Shown here piece after piece: positions 8,328 through 17,315 of a stretch of DNA of 45,014 bases. Source of the stretch: Chloroflexota bacterium (lineage in GTDB: Bacteria > Chloroflexota > UBA5177); the NCBI GenBank assembly GCA_025966365.1, contig JAICWV010000011.1, forward strand, positions 1 to 45,014, in the 5' to 3' direction. Within the stretch, counting starts at the first letter, position 1; each line of letters opens with the position of its first letter. Made by a program: the position numbers and the translations under genes. The notes beneath the pieces were generated by a model. It was given only the letters and a program-made list of their open reading frames with translations, was not told the origin of the DNA and did no database searches.

Positions 8328-9170
8328 ATGCCGCACGGAGACGTCCCGGGCACGGTCGTCAGCTACAAGCCGCGCGTGGTGGTGCACACAGCCCCCAACC
8401 CGGGGCCGAAGACACTTACCGGCACCCATACGTACGTCGTCGGGCAGGAGAGGGCCCTGGTCATCGACCCGGGTCCCGTGGCTCCCGATTATCAGCAGGG
8501 GATTGCCTCGGCGCTGCGCTCGGCCGAAACTCGTCCCGTTGCCATCCTGCTCAGCCACGGTCACCCTGACCATGCACCCGGCGCCCGAGTTCTGAAAGAC
8601 CTGCTGGGAGTAGAGGTCATCGCCAGTCGCTTCATTGATCCAGCAAGTGCGGCGGCGGCCGGCGTGAACCGGTACTTCGATACGGAGGAGACGTTCGACC
8701 TGGGCTCGGACCGGCTCCGCGTTCTCGCGACGCCCGGGCACGCGCCCGATCAGGTCGCGTTCTGGATTCCAACGGCTCGAATTCTCTTTACCGGCGACAC
8801 TATCCTCGGCTCGGGAAGCACACTCATCGCACCTCCCGAGGGCGACATGATCTCGTACATGAGGACGCTGGAGGAGATGCGCACCCTGTATCCCCGGGTC
8901 ATTCTTCCCGGCCACGGACCGATCGTGTCCGACCCGAACACCAAGATTGACGACTACGTCGCACACCGGCGCCGGCGTGAAAGGCAGCTCCTTGAAACGC
9001 TGGCAGAGGGGCCCGGTACCATCGCCCAACTCGTGTCCCGAATGTATGTCGATACAGACCCCCGCCTTCATGACCTCGCGAGCGGCTCAGTCGCGGCACA
9101 GTTGCAGAAACTGGAACGCGAGGGCATGGTCCTGAACGCCGGTGACACGTACACCCTGCGTTCCGGCTAA
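8328..9170 (+). CDS. metallo-beta-lactamase fold hydrolase, LACTB2-like
   Basis: Predicted cytosolic two-metal hydrolase; related LACTB2 proteins are ribonucleases or thioester/lactone hydrolases, so the substrate here is unknown. The 280-residue protein carries the metal motif LSHGHPDHAPGA (HxHxDH), the third-ligand histidine in LATPGHAPDQ, the bridging aspartate in LFTGDTILG and the last histidine in ILPGHGPIV. After the core comes a C-terminal winged-helix-like part (HRRRRERQLLETLAE ... LQKLEREGMV), the LACTB2 hallmark. GGAG (8317-8320) lies 7 nt before the ATG. It is divergent from glyS and its last 4 bases overlap the convergent Nudix gene. Confidence 0.85.
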   Translation: MPHGDVPGTVVSYKPRVVVHTAPNPGPKTLTGTHTYVVGQERALVIDPGPVAPDYQQGIASALRSAETRPVAILLSHGHPDHAPGARVLKDLLGVEVIASRFIDPASAAAAGVNRYFDTEETFDLGSDRLRVLATPGHAPDQVAFWIPTARILFTGDTILGSGSTLIAPPEGDMISYMRTLEEMRTLYPRVILPGHGPIVSDPNTKIDDYVAHRRRRERQLLETLAEGPGTIAQLVSRMYVDTDPRLHDLASGSVAAQLQKLEREGMVLNAGDTYTLRSG

Positions 9171-9973
9171 CCAAGCTGCGGAGCGGCTTCGTACCCATCA
9201 TCTCCCGGCAACAGGAAGCCTTGCTGGCCATCCCTCTCAATCACTTTGGGAGTCACCGGCTCCAGATCCGCGATTTCGCAGGCGGCGATCATTTCATCGA
9301 TCGAGGAGAACGCTTGCATCCGACGCAGATGCTGTTCGGTTGCGAAAACCAGGGGAAACTCGCCCTCCTCGTAGCGCTGGAGGGCGTCGTCGGGCGAGAT
9401 CCAGGTACTCGCCGTTGTCTCCGTCCGATCGTGGACGGGCATTTGCCGCTCGGGAGCCAGGGCTACAAAAAAGCGCGTGTCGAACCGCCGGCGAAACGGC
9501 ACGGGTGTAATCCAGCGCGAAAAGGGATGGAGCGCGTCGGCAAGGTAGCGAAGCTTCTCCTCGTGGGCGATCTCGAGCATACTGGTGCCCCCCGCCTGAA
9601 GTTGACGCCGATACCGATCGAAGCGATCCGCATCCTCACGCATCAAGTCGAGCAACCCACCATCTTCGCGGCGCGCGAGCAGCACCCCTGCTTCCTCGAA
9701 CAACTCCCGAATGGCCGCCATGCGGATCGCTTTCCACTCGGCCGGTCCCGGAGCGCCCTGCGGGAGAAGCGGATGACCGACGACCTGCTCCAGGAGCTCC
9801 GGGTCCCGATCGGAGGCATCGACCTTGCCGCCCGGCCACACAAACACATCTGCGGCGAAGTCGCTTTTGATGTGCCGCCGCACCATGAAGGTCTGCCACG
9901 GTGCACCAACTGGAACGCCATTGCGGACCAGGATGACGGTGGACGCGTCCACCGGGCGAACGGGCTCGGTCAT
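9167..9973 (-). CDS. Nudix hydrolase with a long insertion (NUDT7/NUDT19-like)
   Basis: Predicted to hydrolyse a nucleoside diphosphate linked to another moiety; its form suggests a CoA or acyl-CoA diphosphatase, which is inference. Within 268 residues the Nudix box is split: [11 protein letters not shown], about 27 residues, then [15 protein letters not shown], which supplies the REUxEExGU half. Such an insertion is typical of the eukaryotic NUDT19-type proteins and some bacterial homologues. The ATG at 9973 overlaps the stop of the thiolase gene as ATGA, so the two are translationally coupled. It is the last gene of the acyl-CoA operon (enoyl-CoA hydratase, aldehyde dehydrogenase, thiolase), which supports a CoA-linked role. 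Confidence 0.8.
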   Translation of the reverse strand: MTEPVRPVDASTVILVRNGVPVGAPWQTFMVRRHIKSDFAADVFVWPGGKVDASDRDPELLEQVVGHPLLPQGAPGPAEWKAIRMAAIRELFEEAGVLLARREDGGLLDLMREDADRFDRYRRQLQAGGTSMLEIAHEEKLRYLADALHPFSRWITPVPFRRRFDTRFFVALAPERQMPVHDRTETTASTWISPDDALQRYEEGEFPLVFATEQHLRRMQAFSSIDEMIAACEIADLEPVTPKVIERDGQQGFLLPGDDGYEAAPQLG

Positions 9974-11178
9974 GGCGCCCTCTCGAAAAGAGCGCTGATG
10001 CCCTGGCCGACACCGATGCACATGGTTGCCAGGCCGAGCCGGGCATCACGGCGCCCGAGCTCGTGAGCGAGCGTCGTCACCAGCCTGGCTCCGCTGGCCC
10101 CAAGGGGATGTCCGAGGGCAATAGCGCCACCATTCGGGTTCACCCGCTCGAGCGGCAGGCGCAACTGGCGGACGCAGGCCAGCACCTGGGATGCAAACGC
10201 CTCGTTGATCTCGACCACGTCGAGGTCCTCCACCGATACCCCGGCCTGCGCCAGCACCTTCTGCGTTGCAGGCACAGGGCCGATCCCCATATAGGCGGGA
10301 TCCACACCGGCGGCCGCGGCCGCAACAAACCGAGCCATTGGACGCAGACCGGCCCGCCCGGCGGCGTCCTCCGACATGAGTAGCAGGGCGGCTGCGCCGT
10401 CGTTGAGGCTGGATGCGTTACCCGCCGTCACCGTTCCTCCATCGACAAACGCGGGACGCAACCGCGCCAGCTTCTCCAGTGATGTGTCGCGACGCGGCCC
10501 CTCATCCAGCTCGACTATCACGGTACCGCCCTTTACCGGGATCTCGACGGGTACGATCTCTTCCGAAAATCGGCAACCGTCCTGCGCCGCGATTGCCAGT
10601 CGATGGCTTCGCAGTGCAAACTCGTCCTGGTCTTCTCGCGATATGCCGTGGGCCCGAGCGACGTTCTCCGCAGTTTCCCCGAGCGATACGGGTGGATAGA
10701 GCTTCTCCATGCGCGGATTGACCATGCGCCAGCCAAGCGTCGAATCCCAGGCGGTGCGGTTTCCGCGCTCGAAGGGACCATCCGATTTCAGCATCACCAA
10801 TGGCGCCCGGGTCATGCTCTCGACACCTCCCGCGATGACCATGTCGGCTGCCCCAACCTGGATCTCTCTGGCGGCCGAGACGACGGCCTGAAGTCCGGAG
10901 CCGCACAGCCGGTTGATAGTGGCGCCTGGGATATCGACGGGGAGCCCGGCGAGCAGTACCGCCATGCGGGCGACGTTACGGTTGTCTTCGCCCGCTCCAT
11001 TCGCGTCTCCAAAAAAAACGTCGTCTACCTCGGCGGGATCAATACCGCTGCGCTCGACAAGCGCACTGATGGCAAGAGCCGCCAAATCATCTGGTCGAAC
11101 GTCCTTCAGGGACCCACTGTAGCGTCCAATGGGCGTCCGGACCGCGGCCACGATGACCGCGCCTCGAAGCTCGGTCAT
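9970..11178 (-). CDS. acetyl-CoA C-acyltransferase (thiolase)
   Basis: Degradative or biosynthetic thiolase joining or cleaving acyl-CoA and acetyl-CoA in the cytosol. The 402 residues give the full pattern: [13 protein letters not shown] at the N-terminus, the nucleophilic cysteine in [11 protein letters not shown] (about residue 90), [32 protein letters not shown] (catalytic His) and the second cysteine in [10 protein letters not shown]. Its ATG overlaps the aldehyde dehydrogenase stop (ATGA), and its own stop overlaps the Nudix start. Chain-length preference cannot be read from sequence; the linked enoyl-CoA hydratase suggests fatty acid or aromatic-derived acyl-CoA breakdown. Confidence 0.94.
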   Translation of the reverse strand: MTELRGAVIVAAVRTPIGRYSGSLKDVRPDDLAALAISALVERSGIDPAEVDDVFFGDANGAGEDNRNVARMAVLLAGLPVDIPGATINRLCGSGLQAVVSAAREIQVGAADMVIAGGVESMTRAPLVMLKSDGPFERGNRTAWDSTLGWRMVNPRMEKLYPPVSLGETAENVARAHGISREDQDEFALRSHRLAIAAQDGCRFSEEIVPVEIPVKGGTVIVELDEGPRRDTSLEKLARLRPAFVDGGTVTAGNASSLNDGAAALLLMSEDAAGRAGLRPMARFVAAAAAGVDPAYMGIGPVPATQKVLAQAGVSVEDLDVVEINEAFASQVLACVRQLRLPLERVNPNGGAIALGHPLGASGARLVTTLAHELGRRDARLGLATMCIGVGQGISALFERAP

Positions 11179-12659
11179 AACTTCCAGGGATTGGCCGATC
11201 GCGTGCTCGTGTTCACGAGCACGCTCTTGACTTCGGTGTACTGCTTCATGGTTTCGAAGCCGCGTTCGCGGCCCATGCCGGATTGCTTATAGCCGCCGAA
11301 TGGCAGCCCCGGCATCGCGGTGGCCGGAGTGTTGATCCCGATGACACCGGTGTCAACCGAGCCTGCCACTCGATGCGCTCGTCCCACATCGCGAGTCCAG
11401 ATCGTTCCGGCCAGGCCGTAGATGCTGTCGTTCGCCATGCGGATAGCGTCCTTCTCGTCCTCGAACGGAATAACGACCACGACAGGTCCAAAAATCTCCT
11501 CCTGGGCCACGGTCATCTCGTTGGTTACCCCGGTCAGTACCGTCGGTTGAAGAAAGTTCCCGCGCTGGAGGCCATTCGACGTCAGACGTTTGCCGCCGAT
11601 TGCAATTGCGGCCCCTTCGGCGACGCCGGTCTCGATGTAGCCCTCGATAGTCTCCATCTGATTCCGCGACACGATCGCGCCGATCTGGGTCTCGGGATCC
11701 AACGGGTCTCCCACCGTGATGCGCTTCGTCTTTTCGACGAACTGATCCAGCGCCGCGTCGTGGACGGTCTTCTGGACAAGGAGACGCGAACGCGCCTCGC
11801 ACGACTGTCCGGCGTTGTAAAAGATCGAGTAGACGGAGCCGTTTATCGCCGCGTCCAGGTCGGCGTCATCAAAGATGATATTTGGTGATTTTCCGCCCAG
11901 CTCGAGCGTAACGCGCTTCATGGTCTGCGACGCCAGCTGCATGATCAGCCGTCCCGTGGACGTCTCTCCCGTAAACGCCACCTTGCTGACGCCGGGATGG
12001 CCGGCCAGGTATGCCCCGACCGAGCCGCCGGGTCCGGAGATCACGTTCAAGGTCCCTGCCGGGATCCCGGCCTCCAGCGCGAGCTCGGCGAGCCGGAATG
12101 CCGTCAGCGGGGTCAGGCTGGCGGGCTTGAGAACAACGGTGTTTCCCGCGGCCAGGGCGGGGGCCACTTTCCAGACAGCCATGAGGAACGGGTAATTCCA
12201 GGGAATAATCTGTCCGGCCACCCCGAGCGGCTCCCGGACTGTGTAGTACAGCAGGCCGGAGGGAGCAGGAATCGTTTCTCCCGTGATCTTGGTCGCAGCT
12301 CCCGCGTAGAACTCGAGATCTTCGACCGCCGCCAGGATCTCCCCACGGGACGACGTGATCGCCTTGCCTGAATTGATGGTCTCCAGGCGGGCAAGGTCGT
12401 CCAGGTTGTCGCGAACAAGCTCGGCCAAGCGCATCAACAGACGATTCCGCTTCGAGGGCGAGACCCTGGCCCACGCGCCCGTAAACGCATCGCGCGCGCT
12501 GGCGACCGCGCGGTCAACATCAACGTTGTTGCTGCGCGGCACTGTCCCCATTACCTCGTTCGTTGCCGGATTGACGACTTCGGTGGTTTCTCCCGACGAC
12601 GCGTCAGTCTCCTCGCCGCCAATGATCATGCGGTAGCGTTTGACGTCTGCGGTGACCAT
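11175..12659 (-). CDS. NAD(P)+-dependent aldehyde dehydrogenase (BADH-like)
   Basis: Oxidises an aldehyde to the acid in the cytosol. The 494 residues are standard for the superfamily. The cofactor-binding half has [21 protein letters not shown] and KPASLTPL. The general base glutamate is in [19 protein letters not shown] and the catalytic cysteine in [12 protein letters not shown]. The C-terminal [13 protein letters not shown] and [13 protein letters not shown] follow. The sequence resembles betaine/gamma-aminobutyraldehyde-type enzymes, but the substrate is not certain. It is the second gene of the operon, 9 nt after the enoyl-CoA hydratase gene, and its stop overlaps the thiolase ATG. The ribosome site before the ATG (AAGCGGG) is weak. 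Confidence 0.92.
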   Translation of the reverse strand: MVTADVKRYRMIIGGEETDASSGETTEVVNPATNEVMGTVPRSNNVDVDRAVASARDAFTGAWARVSPSKRNRLLMRLAELVRDNLDDLARLETINSGKAITSSRGEILAAVEDLEFYAGAATKITGETIPAPSGLLYYTVREPLGVAGQIIPWNYPFLMAVWKVAPALAAGNTVVLKPASLTPLTAFRLAELALEAGIPAGTLNVISGPGGSVGAYLAGHPGVSKVAFTGETSTGRLIMQLASQTMKRVTLELGGKSPNIIFDDADLDAAINGSVYSIFYNAGQSCEARSRLLVQKTVHDAALDQFVEKTKRITVGDPLDPETQIGAIVSRNQMETIEGYIETGVAEGAAIAIGGKRLTSNGLQRGNFLQPTVLTGVTNEMTVAQEEIFGPVVVVIPFEDEKDAIRMANDSIYGLAGTIWTRDVGRAHRVAGSVDTGVIGINTPATAMPGLPFGGYKQSGMGRERGFETMKQYTEVKSVLVNTSTRSANPWKL

Positions 12660-12668
12660 GGCCCGCTT

Positions 12669-13490
12669 CTATCGTCCGTGAAACTCGGGTTCGCGGCGCT
12701 CGGTCCAGGCGGTGATACCCTCCTTTGCGTCGTCCGTGATAAACAGGCGGTTCTGGAGCTCGCGCTCCATGAACAGGCCACCATCCAGGTGCACCTCAGC
12801 GCCCTGCACAACGGCCTGCTTGATGAGGCCTATAGCCCTGCTCGCCCCATTCACGATGTTCCCGGCATATTGCGCGACCTTGTCCATCAATTGGTCGGCC
12901 GGGTAGACGTAGTTGACGATGCCGAGATCCAGCGCCTCCTGCGCTCCCATGGTCCGTCCCGTAATCATCAGGTCCAGCGCCCGAGACTTCCCGATCAGGC
13001 GCGTGAGCCGCTGTGTCCCGCCGGTCCCGGGCAAAACACCCAGCTTGACCTCCGGAAGCCCGATCTGCAGCCCGGGAGTGTCGGCGGCAAAGCGAATATC
13101 CGTTGCCAGAGCGATTTCCAGTCCCCCTCCTACCGTGTGTCCGCTCAGAGCCGCCAGGAAGATTTTGGGCGTGCGCTCCATCTTGCTCAGGGTCTCCTGG
13201 GCACCGAGGCAGAAGGAGGACTTGTAATTGGGCTCGCTGGACTTGAGCATGTTGATATCGGCACCGGCGGAGAAGAATTTTTCGAGCTCGCTCATCATCA
13301 CGGCCACCTTGACGTCGTCGTTGAAGCGAATCTCGTCCACGGCGTCGTTGAGCTCGTTGATGAAAGCGCGGTCGTAGAGATTGGCTTTCGGCTTGTTGAT
13401 CTTGATGTAGCCGATCCCGTCCTCGACTTCCAGGCGCACGGCGGGGCCGCTGGCGGCCTGCGCGGCCGTTGATTTCTGTTCAGTAACCAT
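12669..13490 (-). CDS. enoyl-CoA hydratase/isomerase family protein
   Basis: Crotonase-fold enzyme, probably hydrating trans-2-enoyl-CoA; isomerase or lyase activity is possible. Of 273 residues, the crotonase core shows KINKPKANLYDRAF, then the oxyanion-hole segment FFSAGADINML, LSGHTVGGGLEIALATDIRF with the second oxyanion glycine pair, and GLPEVKLGVLPGTGGTQRL. The latter carries the glutamate usually catalytic in hydratases. I start at ATG 13490 because GGAGG (13500-13496) is 5 nt upstream; an in-frame ATG at 13523 has no site. It is the first gene of the minus-strand operon leading into aldehyde dehydrogenase, thiolase and Nudix. Confidence 0.92.
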   Translation of the reverse strand: MVTEQKSTAAQAASGPAVRLEVEDGIGYIKINKPKANLYDRAFINELNDAVDEIRFNDDVKVAVMMSELEKFFSAGADINMLKSSEPNYKSSFCLGAQETLSKMERTPKIFLAALSGHTVGGGLEIALATDIRFAADTPGLQIGLPEVKLGVLPGTGGTQRLTRLIGKSRALDLMITGRTMGAQEALDLGIVNYVYPADQLMDKVAQYAGNIVNGASRAIGLIKQAVVQGAEVHLDGGLFMERELQNRLFITDDAKEGITAWTERREPEFHGR

Positions 13491-13549
13491 GCTGACCTCC
13501 CGGTCGTTGCTGACTGCCGCCACGAACCGCGATCCGCGGCCATCCCAAT

Positions 13550-13555
13550 GCTATA
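13550..13555 (-). promoter_or_regulatory. possible extended -10 of the acyl-CoA operon
   Basis: On the minus strand TGATATAGC gives TATAGC with an upstream TG, about 60 nt before the enoyl-CoA hydratase ATG, in the divergent gap with the penicillin-binding protein gene. No -35 is visible. Confidence 0.3.
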
Positions 13556-13604
13556 TCAGGCTTCCGTTTTCGGAGCTGGCCCGCTCCCGCCTAACATCGG
13601 AAGC

Positions 13605-15053
13605 ATGTCTGTTCCCCCTATCAGCGACCCCGCCCGGGTTTCTTCGGATTTCTTGCGCGGTGCAAGGCCGCTTGTTGCCTGCGTCGTCATCGCTGCAGCT
13701 TGCGCTGTCGCTCTCGCCGCCGCCGATGACAACGCGTCGGCCGCTCGGGCGGCCCAGGATCTGGGCCAGACCCGAGGCTCGATTCTCGACCGCTCCGGCA
13801 CGCGCCTGGCCTGGACAACCGTGGTGCATGGCAAAGCCCGGCTGGTCGAGGGCGATGGTGATCTGCCCACGGCAGTGGGTTACCGCGGGCCGGACGGGCG
13901 GTGGCATGGATTGGAACGGCAATACAACGCGGCACTGAGCGCCAGCCGTGCTCGGCGGGACTGGAAGTCGTTCTTTCTGAACCTACGCGGCCAGTCCGTT
14001 CGCGGCGGCACCGTGGAAACGACGCTGGACGCGCGCGTGCAGCGGGCGGCAGCAACTGCGCTCGGCAGCGCCAGAGGAGCGGTGGTCGCCATCGATCCGC
14101 GAACTGGAGCCGTGCGGGCGATGGTGAGTACGCCCGCGTGCGTGTCCGCCGACCTCTCGACCAAAGCGGGCTTTGCCCGCTGCACGTCGAACCCGTCCCG
14201 GCCACTGCTTCGCCGTGCCACAGGTCTCCTCCTTCCGCCCGGATCCGCATTCAAAATCGTGACCCTGTCGGCGGCCATCGATACCGGCACATTCCATTTG
14301 AAGAGCGTCTTCTCGGGAGCTGACGCTTTTGGCCCCAGCCCGTACTTCGACAACACCACCTACCCTTCGAACGTCACCCGGACCGATCTCACGCAGCTTA
14401 CGCTGGCGCAGGCGCTCGCCTTCAGCGATAACTTCACCTTCGCTCACATCGGCCTGACCCTCGGTGGCCCCACGCTTCTTCGGTACGCTCACCGCTTTTA
14501 CGTCGGCCGCAAAATCCCTTTCGTCTACCCGGTCAGGCCCAGCGTCGTCGCAGACGGGCAGGCCCGGCCCGGGCCCTCAGAAGTAGCGCGAAGCTCATTT
14601 GGCGCCCCAACCGATAGAGTGACACCGATGCAGATGGCCTTGATTGCGTCCGCCGTGGCCAATCGGGGTGTCGTGATGGCGCCACACCTCGTAGAGCGGG
14701 TCGAAGACGCGGCCGGCCGGCCCAGCTTCGCCTACAGGGTCCATTCCCTGTCACGTGTCATGAGCGCGGGCTCGGCGAGAGAGGTCACGCGGGGAATGGA
14801 GTTCGTGGTGCAACACGGATCTGGGTTCAAGGCCCAGATCAAGGGCCTGGCAGTGGCCGGAAAGACAGGCACGGCGGCCAGCGGCGCCTACTTTCCGCAC
14901 GCCTGGTTCATCTCGTTTGCCCCTGCCGACCACCCCATCATCGCTGTCGCTGTGCTTCGGGAATTTTCCGGTGAGGGCTTCAAATACGCTGCACCGGTGG
15001 CCCGGAAGGTCATGATCGCGGCACTGCAAGAAGCAGGATTTCACGTACGGTGA
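13605..15053 (+). CDS. short class B penicillin-binding protein (transpeptidase, PbpA-like)
   Basis: Peptidoglycan DD-transpeptidase anchored in the membrane, acting outside the cell. The 482 residues have one N-terminal membrane helix (PLVACVVIAAACAVALAA), then RGSILDRSGTRLAWT, the usual first segment of class B PBPs. Only a short linker domain follows, and then the transpeptidase: SxxK as SAFK (Ser about 214), SxN as SDN (about 274) and KTG as KTGTAAS (Lys about 420). The N-terminal dimerisation module of FtsI/PBP2 is nearly absent, as in actinobacterial PbpA. The ATG at 13605 follows CGGAAGC; an in-frame ATG at 13548 would lengthen the cytosolic tail. No RodA/FtsW partner is adjacent. Confidence 0.9.
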   Translation: MSVPPISDPARVSSDFLRGARPLVACVVIAAACAVALAAADDNASAARAAQDLGQTRGSILDRSGTRLAWTTVVHGKARLVEGDGDLPTAVGYRGPDGRWHGLERQYNAALSASRARRDWKSFFLNLRGQSVRGGTVETTLDARVQRAAATALGSARGAVVAIDPRTGAVRAMVSTPACVSADLSTKAGFARCTSNPSRPLLRRATGLLLPPGSAFKIVTLSAAIDTGTFHLKSVFSGADAFGPSPYFDNTTYPSNVTRTDLTQLTLAQALAFSDNFTFAHIGLTLGGPTLLRYAHRFYVGRKIPFVYPVRPSVVADGQARPGPSEVARSSFGAPTDRVTPMQMALIASAVANRGVVMAPHLVERVEDAAGRPSFAYRVHSLSRVMSAGSAREVTRGMEFVVQHGSGFKAQIKGLAVAGKTGTAASGAYFPHAWFISFAPADHPIIAVAVLREFSGEGFKYAAPVARKVMIAALQEAGFHVR

Positions 15054-15059
15054 CGCTGC

Positions 15060-15065
15060 TATAAT
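15060..15065 (+). promoter_or_regulatory. putative -10 box before the membrane-anchored unknown
   Basis: Perfect TATAAT just after the PBP stop and 27 nt before the GTG at 15092; no -35 is recognised. Confidence 0.45.
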
Positions 15066-15091
15066 GCCGGACATTCGTTCCGGAGTTGACT

Positions 15092-15862
15092 GTGGCTACC
15101 ACGCATCCCGTCTCCCCTCCAGATGATCGAACCGGCCGGCGGCGGCTCGTCTTCCTGGGACTTGCGATCATTCTGGTCTTTGCCGTGATCGGGGTTGTCA
15201 GTGCCGGAATCTTCCTCGGCTCGGCACTCAGCACCAGCGCGAAGAGCGGTGCCAGGGGAACGCACACGACGCCCGTCCCTTCGTCACTTCAGGACATTCG
15301 CCGCGCCCAGGCTCAAGCGACGAAAATCGTCGCCCAGGCTCGCAAGAACGCAAAAGTAGCGGCTCGCGGAGTAACCGGCCGCGCCAGAACGCAAGCAACC
15401 GCTCTCGTCGCCACTGCCAGGTCGAGGGCGGGTGCGATAGCGGCTGCCGTCCCAACCGCCGCCCCCCCGCCGCCCGCGGGATCGCCAGCCGGCTCCGGTG
15501 TGCCTCCGTCCAACGTCCCGAGTACACCGGGCACCGGTGCAGCCCCCGGAGGCGCGGCCTCGAGCGGAGCGGTCGGCTCCGCCGGCGTGTCTGGTGCTCC
15601 CGACCTGAGCGGCGTGCCCGCGTCCTGGAAGGTGGTCGCCTTCAATCCCACGTTGGGAACTGGCTCCGGTCTCGGAACCGTTACGGTTCTCAACCGCAGC
15701 ACCAGCACGTTTAGCGGCACGGTCAAGATCGCCTATGCGAAGGGCGGAGCCGCCTACGCGTCCTTTTCTGGGCTCGCGCCCGGTCAATCGGAAGTCCTCG
15801 CACTCTCTGGCACACCCTATCCCGGCGGCGGCTACACGATACTCCTCCCCACCGTTCACTGA
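15092..15862 (+). CDS. membrane-anchored protein of unknown function
   Basis: No family recognised. The 256-residue chain has a short basic cytosolic head (DRTGRRR), one transmembrane helix (LVFLGLAIILVFAVIGVVSAGIF), and an Ala/Arg/Lys-rich helical stretch (QAQATKIVAQARKNAKVAAR...). A long Ala-Pro-Gly-Ser linker then leads to a compact C-terminal domain of about 80 residues, Gly/Thr/Ser-rich and probably all-beta, starting near SWKVVAFNPTLG. The layout (anchor, spacer, extracellular domain) suggests a wall-spanning surface protein. GTG 15092 is preferred because GGAG (15082-15085) is 6 nt upstream; TTG 15086 is in frame but too close to that site. It follows the PBP gene, possibly a functional link in the cell wall. 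Confidence 0.7.
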   Translation: MATTHPVSPPDDRTGRRRLVFLGLAIILVFAVIGVVSAGIFLGSALSTSAKSGARGTHTTPVPSSLQDIRRAQAQATKIVAQARKNAKVAARGVTGRARTQATALVATARSRAGAIAAAVPTAAPPPPAGSPAGSGVPPSNVPSTPGTGAAPGGAASSGAVGSAGVSGAPDLSGVPASWKVVAFNPTLGTGSGLGTVTVLNRSTSTFSGTVKIAYAKGGAAYASFSGLAPGQSEVLALSGTPYPGGGYTILLPTVH

Positions 15863-15981
15863 CGCCCTGGTTTGCGGCCACCGCGTCCAGACGCCATAGT
15901 AGGGTGAGCGGTGTGGCACGAGTATTGCCGCCGGCCATAGCCGAATTCGGATAAGTGGTACCGGAAAGGTGTGGTGAGCAA

Positions 15982-17268
15982 TTGGAAACGGAGCGAGTCG
16001 GTACAGCAAGTCGAGGTGTGGAGCACGGGCCGGATCCGTTTGTGACGGCACAGCGACAATTTGACCGTGCGGCCGATTACCTGAACTTGGATCCGGCCGC
16101 CAGAACGGTCCTTCGCGACGTTCAGCGCGTCCTGGAAGTCAACTTCCCCGTCCACATGGATGACGGCAGCATTCGCCTTTTTAAGGGATATCGGGTCCAG
16201 CACAACATGCACCGGGGGCCGACGAAGGGTGGGATTCGTTACCACCCCTCGGTCAGCCTGCCCGAGGTAAAGGCTCTGGCGATGTGGATGACGTGGAAAA
16301 ACGCGATCTTCCATTTGCCCTTCGGCGGGGCCAAGGGCGGCGTCGTCGTCGACCCCAAGAAGTTGAGCACCCATGAGCTCGAGAATCTGACCAGACGATT
16401 CACCTCAGAGATATCGATCATCATTGGGCCCGAGAGCGACATTCCGGCTCCAGACGTGGGGACCAATGCGCAAACCATGGCGTGGATGATGGATACGTAC
16501 AGCATGCACGCCGGGCGCTCCGTTCCGGCAGTCGTGACAGGAAAGCCGATCAGCATCGGCGGGTCGCAGGGACGTGAAGAGGCCACCGGAAGAGGGGTCA
16601 TGATTGTGACCCTCGAAGCGCTCAAGCACTCGCAGATCGACCCGTCCACGGCTACGGTCGCGGTCCAGGGCTTCGGCAATGTCGGGAGCAATTCCGCCCG
16701 ACTGCTGGCCGAACAGGGCGTCAAAGTAGTGGCCGTGAGTGATGTTTCAGGCGGCATCTACAACCCGGCGGGTCTGAACATTCCCGACGTACTGCGCTAC
16801 ACCCAGGAACACGGGACGCTCAAGGGATTCCGCAACGCGCAATCGGTGACCAACGACCAGCTCCTCGAGCTGCCGGTGACCGTGCTTGTGCCCGCGGCAC
16901 TCGAAAACCAGATCACCGATCGCAATGCCGCCCGCATTCAGGCAAAAATCATTGTCGAGGGCGCCAACGGACCGACCACGCCGGAAGCCGACGCAATCCT
17001 TAACGACAAGGGAGTCTTCGTGGTTCCCGATGTTCTGGCAAACGCAGGCGGGGTAACCGTGTCCTACTTCGAGTGGGTGCAGGACCTGCAGCATTTCTTC
17101 TGGAGCGAAGACGAGATTAACGAGCGGCTGCACCGAATCATGCGGGACAGCTTCGCCAGGGTTCTCTCCACCAAGGAGTCGAACGACGTGGATATGCGCC
17201 TTGCCGCGTACATTGTCGCCGTGCGCACTGTCGCAGACGCGACCGACGCACGCTCCATCTACCCATAA
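15982..17268 (+). CDS. glutamate dehydrogenase (Glu/Leu/Phe/Val dehydrogenase family)
   Basis: Reversible NAD(P)-linked oxidative deamination of glutamate to 2-oxoglutarate; probably hexameric and cytosolic. The body is of normal length (about 420 residues). It shows KGYRVQHNMHRGPTKGGIRY with substrate-binding lysines, the catalytic lysine in LPFGGAKGGVVVDPK, PAPDVGTNAQTMAWMMD, and the dinucleotide fold VAVQGFGNVGSNSARLL. GANGPTTPEADAIL and NAGGVTVSYFEWVQD close the family pattern. The start is uncertain: GTG 15955, TTG 15982 (chosen, after GGTGAG) and GTG 16018 are all in frame, and the conserved part begins only near 16040. Leucine dehydrogenase is less likely from the motif set. Confidence 0.92.
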   Translation: METERVGTASRGVEHGPDPFVTAQRQFDRAADYLNLDPAARTVLRDVQRVLEVNFPVHMDDGSIRLFKGYRVQHNMHRGPTKGGIRYHPSVSLPEVKALAMWMTWKNAIFHLPFGGAKGGVVVDPKKLSTHELENLTRRFTSEISIIIGPESDIPAPDVGTNAQTMAWMMDTYSMHAGRSVPAVVTGKPISIGGSQGREEATGRGVMIVTLEALKHSQIDPSTATVAVQGFGNVGSNSARLLAEQGVKVVAVSDVSGGIYNPAGLNIPDVLRYTQEHGTLKGFRNAQSVTNDQLLELPVTVLVPAALENQITDRNAARIQAKIIVEGANGPTTPEADAILNDKGVFVVPDVLANAGGVTVSYFEWVQDLQHFFWSEDEINERLHRIMRDSFARVLSTKESNDVDMRLAAYIVAVRTVADATDARSIYP

Positions 17269-17315
17269 CCGGCAACCACATCGCGAAAGACCTCGACGAC
17301 GCGGGTGAGTTCGGC

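Noticed and set aside
14818-14840. GATCTGGG/CCCAGATC inverted repeat within the PBP gene
   Set aside because: Eight base pairs inside conserved coding sequence just before KTG; short enough for chance in a GC-rich gene.
15067-15085. CCGGA-7-TCCGG hairpin before the unknown membrane protein
   Set aside because: Left arm again falls before the predicted start of transcription; only a later start would not help, so no RNA hairpin is expected.
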